In this document: positions 14,954 to 18,393 of the stretch, one piece after another
Numbering within the stretch: position 1 is the first letter of the stretch
Layout: every line of letters starts with the position of its first letter
Source: an uncultured Mollicutes bacterium
GTDB lineage: Bacteria; Bacillota_I; Bacilli_A; RFN20; CAG-826
Assembly (NCBI GenBank): GCA_900542595.1
Contig: UQOB01000019.1
Coordinates: forward strand, 1-18,393
DNA: 18,393 nt
Reading direction: 5' to 3'
The notes under the pieces: generated by a model
Databases searched by the model: none
Told to the model about the DNA's origin: nothing
What the model saw: only the letters and a program-made list of their open reading frames with translations
Translations under genes and position numbers: made by a program

Positions 14954-15882
14954 GTCAACACGTTTCGATCCTATTACCTGAGTCGATCGATCTGCTCCAA
15001 GTAAAAGATGGTGGCATCTACCTCGATTTGACCCTCGGACGTGGGGGTACCAGTGAAGCGATCCTCAAAAAGCTCAAATCGGGGCACTTGTATAGCTTCG
15101 ATCTTGACCTTGACGCGATTAAAGAAAGCGAAGCCAGGCTCAAGAAAACGGGTGATAACTTCACCCTAATCCACGGGAATTACCGGAACCTTAAACCCTT
15201 ATTAGAACAATACGGGGTAAAAGAAGTGGACGGTATCACCTGTGACCTCGGGGTTTCATCCCCCCAGTTCGATGAAGCGGAACGTGGCTTCACCTATAAA
15301 GAAGAAGCGCCGCTCGACATGCGGATGGATCAAACTAGTTCTTTAACGGCTGAAAAGATCGTCAACACCTATTCTTATGAAGACTTAAAAAGAATCTTTA
15401 AAGAATACGGGGAAGACGAAGATAGCGCCTCCATCGCGAGGCATATCGTGAAAAGACGGGCCATCTTACCGATCAAAACAACGTCGGAGCTCGTCAGTAT
15501 CATCAAAGAAAGTAAGCCCATCAAACATTTGCTTAAAAAAGGCCACCCCGCCAAACAAATCTTCCAAGCCTTAAGAATCGAAGTCAACGATGAACTCGGG
15601 AGTTTAACAGAAATGCTAAGCGTCGCACCCACCCTCTTAAAAAGAGGAGGAGTGCTCGAAATCATCACCTTCCATAGCTTAGAAGACCGCTTGGTGAAAC
15701 AAGCCTTCAATAACCTCACCAAAACGGAAGGTAATCGGCACGTCTTCATCAATAATGAAGAAAAAGAGTTTGAACTCTTAACGAGAAAACCTGTTATTGC
15801 TGGTGAAACTGAACTCGAAAATAACAATCGTGCTCACAGCGCTAAACTTCGGGCTATCCGAAGAAAGGAGGAAAAGAAATGA
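14950..15882 (+). CDS. rsmH: 16S rRNA (cytosine-1402 N4)-methyltransferase RsmH
   Basis: 310 residues, typical length for RsmH (MraW), the SAM-dependent enzyme that methylates C1402 of 16S rRNA in the ribosomal P site. The SAM motif LDLTLGRGGTSEAIL (25-39) corresponds to the usual GGGGHS-like loop, with Thr where His is common. DLGVSSPQFDEAERGF (99-114) and PLDMRMD (121-127) are family hallmarks, and the C-terminal ITFHSLEDRLVK is complete. It starts within mraZ (ATGA) and ends within the next gene (ATGA again), so the three are one translationally coupled operon. Confidence 0.96.
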   Translation: MSQHVSILLPESIDLLQVKDGGIYLDLTLGRGGTSEAILKKLKSGHLYSFDLDLDAIKESEARLKKTGDNFTLIHGNYRNLKPLLEQYGVKEVDGITCDLGVSSPQFDEAERGFTYKEEAPLDMRMDQTSSLTAEKIVNTYSYEDLKRIFKEYGEDEDSASIARHIVKRRAILPIKTTSELVSIIKESKPIKHLLKKGHPAKQIFQALRIEVNDELGSLTEMLSVAPTLLKRGGVLEIITFHSLEDRLVKQAFNNLTKTEGNRHVFINNEEKEFELLTRKPVIAGETELENNNRAHSAKLRAIRRKEEKK

Positions 15883-16115
15883 AAGATAAACTCGAAAAAA
15901 CCGGTCATAAGAAACATTATTATCGCCTTAAGACCACGGTCATCGCTCTTCTTTTTTCTCTCGCTTTGGGCGGTGTGATGGCAATCCCGGTAGGGATTAG
16001 CTATAAAATCAGCGAAGCCGCTGCGAAACAAGCGACAACCTCCTCCTATCACGATGATAGTGAAGGGGATAAGGAAGACACTTCTATCGCGGACTTCGTG
16101 GTCGAAGAAAATTAG
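15879..16115 (+). CDS. Small single-pass membrane protein in the ftsL position
   Basis: 78 residues. A basic N-terminus of about 21 residues (rich in Lys, His and Tyr) is followed by one membrane helix (about 22-42) and an acidic outer tail of about 35 residues rich in Asp, Glu and Ser. The Lys-before, acid-after pattern predicts the N-terminus inside and the C-terminus outside, the topology of FtsL. Gene position after rsmH also matches ftsL. However, FtsL has a long extracellular leucine-zipper-like coiled coil, and this tail is too short and lacks heptads. It starts in an ATGA overlap with rsmH, with AAAGGAGG upstream as a strong ribosome site. It may be a reduced FtsL-like protein or a lineage-specific division protein. 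A real gene by position and coupling; function not known. Confidence 0.75.
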   Translation: MKDKLEKTGHKKHYYRLKTTVIALLFSLALGGVMAIPVGISYKISEAAAKQATTSSYHDDSEGDKEDTSIADFVVEEN

Positions 16116-16170
16116 ATAATTGACCTTCTTTTGGTCCTACCTCGCCAAAAGAATTCTCCTTTTTCTCTCG

Positions 16171-16206
16171 AAAAGGCGCTCATACCCTCTCTGGAGCGCC
16201 TTTTTT
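16171..16206 (+). terminator. Strong Rho-independent terminator ending the mraZ operon
   Basis: AAAAGGCGCTC (16171-16181) pairs perfectly with GAGCGCCTTTT (16194-16204) around a 12-base loop, with the T run forming the tail. It separates the mraZ-rsmH operon from ftsA, which therefore has its own promoter. Confidence 0.92.
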
Positions 16207-16245
16207 CGTGTTTACAATCATTCAAAAAATATTTGAGAAGTAAAA

Positions 16246-16321
16246 TTGCTAACTATTATTTAAAACCATCGGTAATATCGAATATATTTGTAAACTAGTA
16301 ATATCCTTGAAAACTACTAAT
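16246..16321 (+). repeat. Three degenerate direct repeats upstream of ftsA
   Basis: TTGCTAACTATTATT (16246-16260), TTGTAAACTAGTAAT (16288-16302) and TTGAAAACTACTAAT (16307-16321) share the pattern TTGNNAACTANTANT. The last two are a 19-base tandem pair (15 of 19 identical). GTAATATC also occurs twice (16272-16279, 16298-16305). They may be binding sites for a regulator of ftsAZ. AT-rich sequence makes chance a real alternative. Confidence 0.4.
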
Positions 16322-16337
16322 TTTCGCTCAATGGCTC

Positions 16338-16366
16338 TTGATTTATGATGTTCTCACCATTAACAT
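16338..16366 (+). promoter_or_regulatory. ftsA promoter
   Basis: TTGATT (16338-16343) and TAACAT (16361-16366) are 17 bases apart and match the consensus at 4 of 6 positions each. Only eight bases separate the -10 from the ftsA ATG, and there is no Shine-Dalgarno, so the ftsA mRNA is probably leaderless. Confidence 0.55.
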
Positions 16367-16374
16367 ATATTTAG

Positions 16375-17571
16375 ATGGAAAACGAAACGAAATTTACGGC
16401 TGCTTTAGAAATCAGTAGCGAAAAAGTGAAAGTCCTCTTAGGGTACGCGATGAGGAAAACCCCAATCGTTCTTTTTTATAAGGAAATTCCGCATCTCGCG
16501 GTTCAGGGTGGAAGGATCATCGATAAAGATAACCTCGTCGAGACTTTAAAAGCCTTAAGCCATTATGAAGATGCCTCACTTTCGCTCAAGATTGACACCA
16601 CCCAAGTTTCGTTAATTCTCCCTCCCTTAGCTTTCCAAGTCTTTCAATGCGAAAGAACGACCAATATCATCAGTCAAGATAGCATCATTGACCGGGTCGA
16701 TATTAGTAATGTCATTAGCTTAGTCAAAAAAGAAAGAGTTCCAGACGGGAATATCATCGTCGATATCGTTCCGGATTATTTTAGTTTAGAAAATGGGACG
16801 ACGTACGACGAACCGCCGATTGGGGCTAAGAGCGATTCCCTTTCCATTCAAGCGAAAGTCCATACCTTACCGAAAGATATCTTTAATTCTTACCGGGGGG
16901 CGGTGGAAGACGCGAATATAAGAGTTAAGAGGACGAGCATCATGCCCTACGCGGTAGCGGAGCTCTATAAGAGCATGCCCGATGTCCCTCAAACTTATCT
17001 CTACATTGAATTCGGAGCGAGACTCACCACCCTCTCTTTAATCGGGGAAGGAAAGCCTTATTCTTCCTTATTCTTCCAACTGGGAAGCGAAGACCTTACC
17101 GATGAGATTAGTTCTAAGCTTAATTTAGCGAAAGAAGATGCCAGAAACTTAAAAGAAAAATACGGTTATGACCCGGATATCCATAAATTTGAACTCCCTT
17201 TGATCTATGACCAAGAAAAGAAAAATGTCATCTATCAAAAGGATTTAAATCGTGTGATTGAAGATTTCTTCACCGGATACAAAGCCAAATTAAAGAACGC
17301 GGTGGAAACCTTATTCCGGAAGCACGACATCACCGATTTAAATGCCGTGCCTTATATCGTGATGGGAAATGGGGTTAGGTTAAAGAATTTCGATTCTTTC
17401 TTTAAAGATGATTTCCCGCCGTTCTTACATCCGAAATGCCCAGCGGTGGGTCTTAAAGATTATGGTTGCAATGCCTTGCTCGGTCTTCTCTTAATTGAAG
17501 CCGGCTACAAAGGCACCTTAGAAGATAATTATCGGACGGTCGGTTTACTCAGCCGTCGGGAGGATAAATAA
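16375..17571 (+). CDS. ftsA: Divergent FtsA-like actin-fold cell division protein
   Basis: 398 residues, close to normal FtsA length, directly upstream of ftsZ. FtsA is an actin homologue that tethers FtsZ to the membrane. The overall fold marks are present: an N-terminal strand-turn-strand (AALEISSEKVKVLLGY), the SHS2-like 1C region, and the adenosine motif VMGNGVRLKN (329-338). But the phosphate motifs are eroded: ISS replaces the usual DIGT-like turn (12-15) and IEFGARLTT (211-219) replaces DIGGGTT. The C-terminal end (NYRTVGLLSRREDK) shows no clear amphipathic helix, which in normal FtsA binds the membrane. ATP binding and membrane tethering are therefore doubtful. Its ATG has no Shine-Dalgarno and sits next to a promoter. 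A PilM-like or other actin-fold relative is possible, but the ftsZ neighbour favours FtsA. Confidence 0.82.
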   Translation: MENETKFTAALEISSEKVKVLLGYAMRKTPIVLFYKEIPHLAVQGGRIIDKDNLVETLKALSHYEDASLSLKIDTTQVSLILPPLAFQVFQCERTTNIISQDSIIDRVDISNVISLVKKERVPDGNIIVDIVPDYFSLENGTTYDEPPIGAKSDSLSIQAKVHTLPKDIFNSYRGAVEDANIRVKRTSIMPYAVAELYKSMPDVPQTYLYIEFGARLTTLSLIGEGKPYSSLFFQLGSEDLTDEISSKLNLAKEDARNLKEKYGYDPDIHKFELPLIYDQEKKNVIYQKDLNRVIEDFFTGYKAKLKNAVETLFRKHDITDLNAVPYIVMGNGVRLKNFDSFFKDDFPPFLHPKCPAVGLKDYGCNALLGLLLIEAGYKGTLEDNYRTVGLLSRREDK

Positions 17572-17572
17572 G

Positions 17573-18393
17573 ATGTTAGATCAAGATAAAATCAATGACC
17601 TCGATAACTTTGAACCGGTAGCGAGAATTGTTGTCATCGGGGTCGGGGGAGCCGGGAACAACGCGGTAAACCGGATGATCGACGAAAATATTCAAAACGT
17701 CGAATTCTATGTCTGTAATACCGATAAACAAGCTCTCTCAACTTCTAAAGCTCAAAACCGCATTGTCCTCGGGCAAGATGTAACCAAAGGCTTAGGGGCC
17801 GGTGGCGACCCAGAAGTCGGGAAGAAAGCCGCCGAAGCCAGTAAGGACGAAATTAAGAAAATCGTAACGGGGGCTGATATGGTCTTTATCGCCGCTGGTA
17901 TGGGAAAAGGCACCGGAACCGGAGCCGCTCCTGTCATCGCGAAAGTCGCGAAAGAATCCGGAGCTTTAACGATTGCTATCGTCACGCGTCCCTTTAACTT
18001 TGAAGGACCGAAACGGATCAGTAACTCGGTCACCGGTTTAACCGATTTAAAAGGGGTCGTCGATAGTATCATCATCGTCAGTAACGATAAGTTATTGATG
18101 GCGAGCGGTAACGCGCCGATCAACCAAGCTTTCGCGGAAAGTGACCGCATCCTCGCCCAATCCGTCAAGACTGTCGCAGACTTAATCCTCGTCCCGTCCC
18201 TTATGAACCTCGACTTCGCTGATGTTAAGAGCACCCTTCAAGGTAGCGGTATCGCGCTCATTGGTTACGGCATGGGAAAAGGCCCGAATAAAGCGGAAGA
18301 AGCGGCGGAGAATGCTATTAATAGTCCATTATTAGAAGCTTCCATCAGCGGAGCTCGGAGAGCCATCTGCGCGGTCACCTGTGGCCAGCCTAT
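17573..18393 (+). CDS. ftsZ: Cell division GTPase FtsZ (3' end beyond the window)
   Basis: The first 273 residues of FtsZ, the tubulin-like GTPase that forms the division ring; the gene runs off the right edge. The start ATG lies one base after the ftsA stop, with CGGGAGG nine bases upstream. Visible motifs are the nucleotide loop VIGVGGAGNNAV (21-32), NTDKQAL (49-55), the tubulin signature region AAGMGKGTGTGAAP (107-120), RPFNFEGPKR, and the T7 loop NLDFADVK (212-219) that completes GTP hydrolysis in the next subunit. Residue 112 is Lys where nearly all FtsZ proteins have Gly (GGGTGTG). The C-terminal tail, which would contact FtsA, is not in view. Confidence 0.96.
   Translation, partial: MLDQDKINDLDNFEPVARIVVIGVGGAGNNAVNRMIDENIQNVEFYVCNTDKQALSTSKAQNRIVLGQDVTKGLGAGGDPEVGKKAAEASKDEIKKIVTGADMVFIAAGMGKGTGTGAAPVIAKVAKESGALTIAIVTRPFNFEGPKRISNSVTGLTDLKGVVDSIIIVSNDKLLMASGNAPINQAFAESDRILAQSVKTVADLILVPSLMNLDFADVKSTLQGSGIALIGYGMGKGPNKAEEAAENAINSPLLEASISGARRAICAVTCGQP

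Noticed and set aside
15375..15827. Minus-strand open frame opposite rsmH
   Set aside because: RsmH motifs continue across the whole stretch on the plus strand; no ribosome site or homology is seen on the minus strand.
17752..18234. Long minus-strand open frame of 160 codons
   Set aside because: It is the reverse of ftsZ; the composition (Ser/Leu/Pro-rich, no motif) and the clear FtsZ motifs on the other strand show it is a shadow.
1..18393. Mycoplasma genetic code (UGA as Trp)
   Set aside because: Three genes end in TGA at coupled junctions and no in-frame TGA is needed to complete any protein.
1..18393. CRISPR arrays, insertion sequences, prophage genes or tRNA genes
   Set aside because: No regular spaced repeats, transposase or integrase motifs, or cloverleaf with conserved T-loop were found; the window looks like stable core chromosome.

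Overview
The window reads as a piece of chromosome from a Bacillota relative close to the Mollicutes. Supporting this are a stripped-down division cluster (mraZ, rsmH, a small membrane protein, then ftsA and ftsZ) with no mur or penicillin-binding-protein genes between, a Firmicute-type PheS with a four-cysteine insert, a phenylalanine T-box, a CcpA-type cre box, and a long UgpC/MsmK-like ATPase. UGA is still a stop codon (three genes end in TGA and tryptophan is TGG), so this is genetic code 11 and not the mycoplasma code. An uncultured Mollicutes-like gut clade is a reasonable guess, but no species can be named from this sequence.

Layout. 1-104 is an inverted repeat followed by a T run: the end of a structured RNA or a terminator. 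105-3844 (minus) is a two-gene heterodimeric ABC exporter. 4080-7820 (plus) is a carbohydrate block: a GH13 glucosidase, a short PucR-type helix-turn-helix protein, and a UgpC/MsmK-like sugar ABC ATPase behind a cre box and ended by a clear terminator. A small two-helix membrane protein (7892-8128) converges with no gap on a minus-strand pair (8129-9257), an ECF S component and a DUF523/TudS-like protein with a basic tail. 9315-10641 (plus) is a YgjP-type metalloprotease overlapping a SpoU/TrmH RNA methyltransferase. 10700-14350 is the phenylalanine T-box with pheS and pheT. 14408-16206 is the mraZ-rsmH-small-TM operon with its own terminator. 16246-18393 is ftsA and the start of ftsZ, which runs off the window.

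How the parts fit. The GH13 enzyme probably splits oligosaccharides in the cytoplasm after import by a sugar ABC transporter powered by the MsmK-like ATPase; the cre box suggests control by carbon catabolite repression. The T-box lets uncharged tRNA-Phe switch on its own synthetase. MraZ probably represses its own operon through two TGGG repeats that overlap its ribosome binding site and start codon. FtsA has degenerate ATP-binding motifs and no visible C-terminal membrane helix, and the only membrane protein in the cluster is a 78-residue unknown, so the Z-ring anchor may be unusual. Several genes (ftsA, the DUF523 gene, perhaps the YgjP and first ABC genes) have a -10 box 7-8 bases before the start codon and no convincing Shine-Dalgarno, suggesting leaderless mRNAs.
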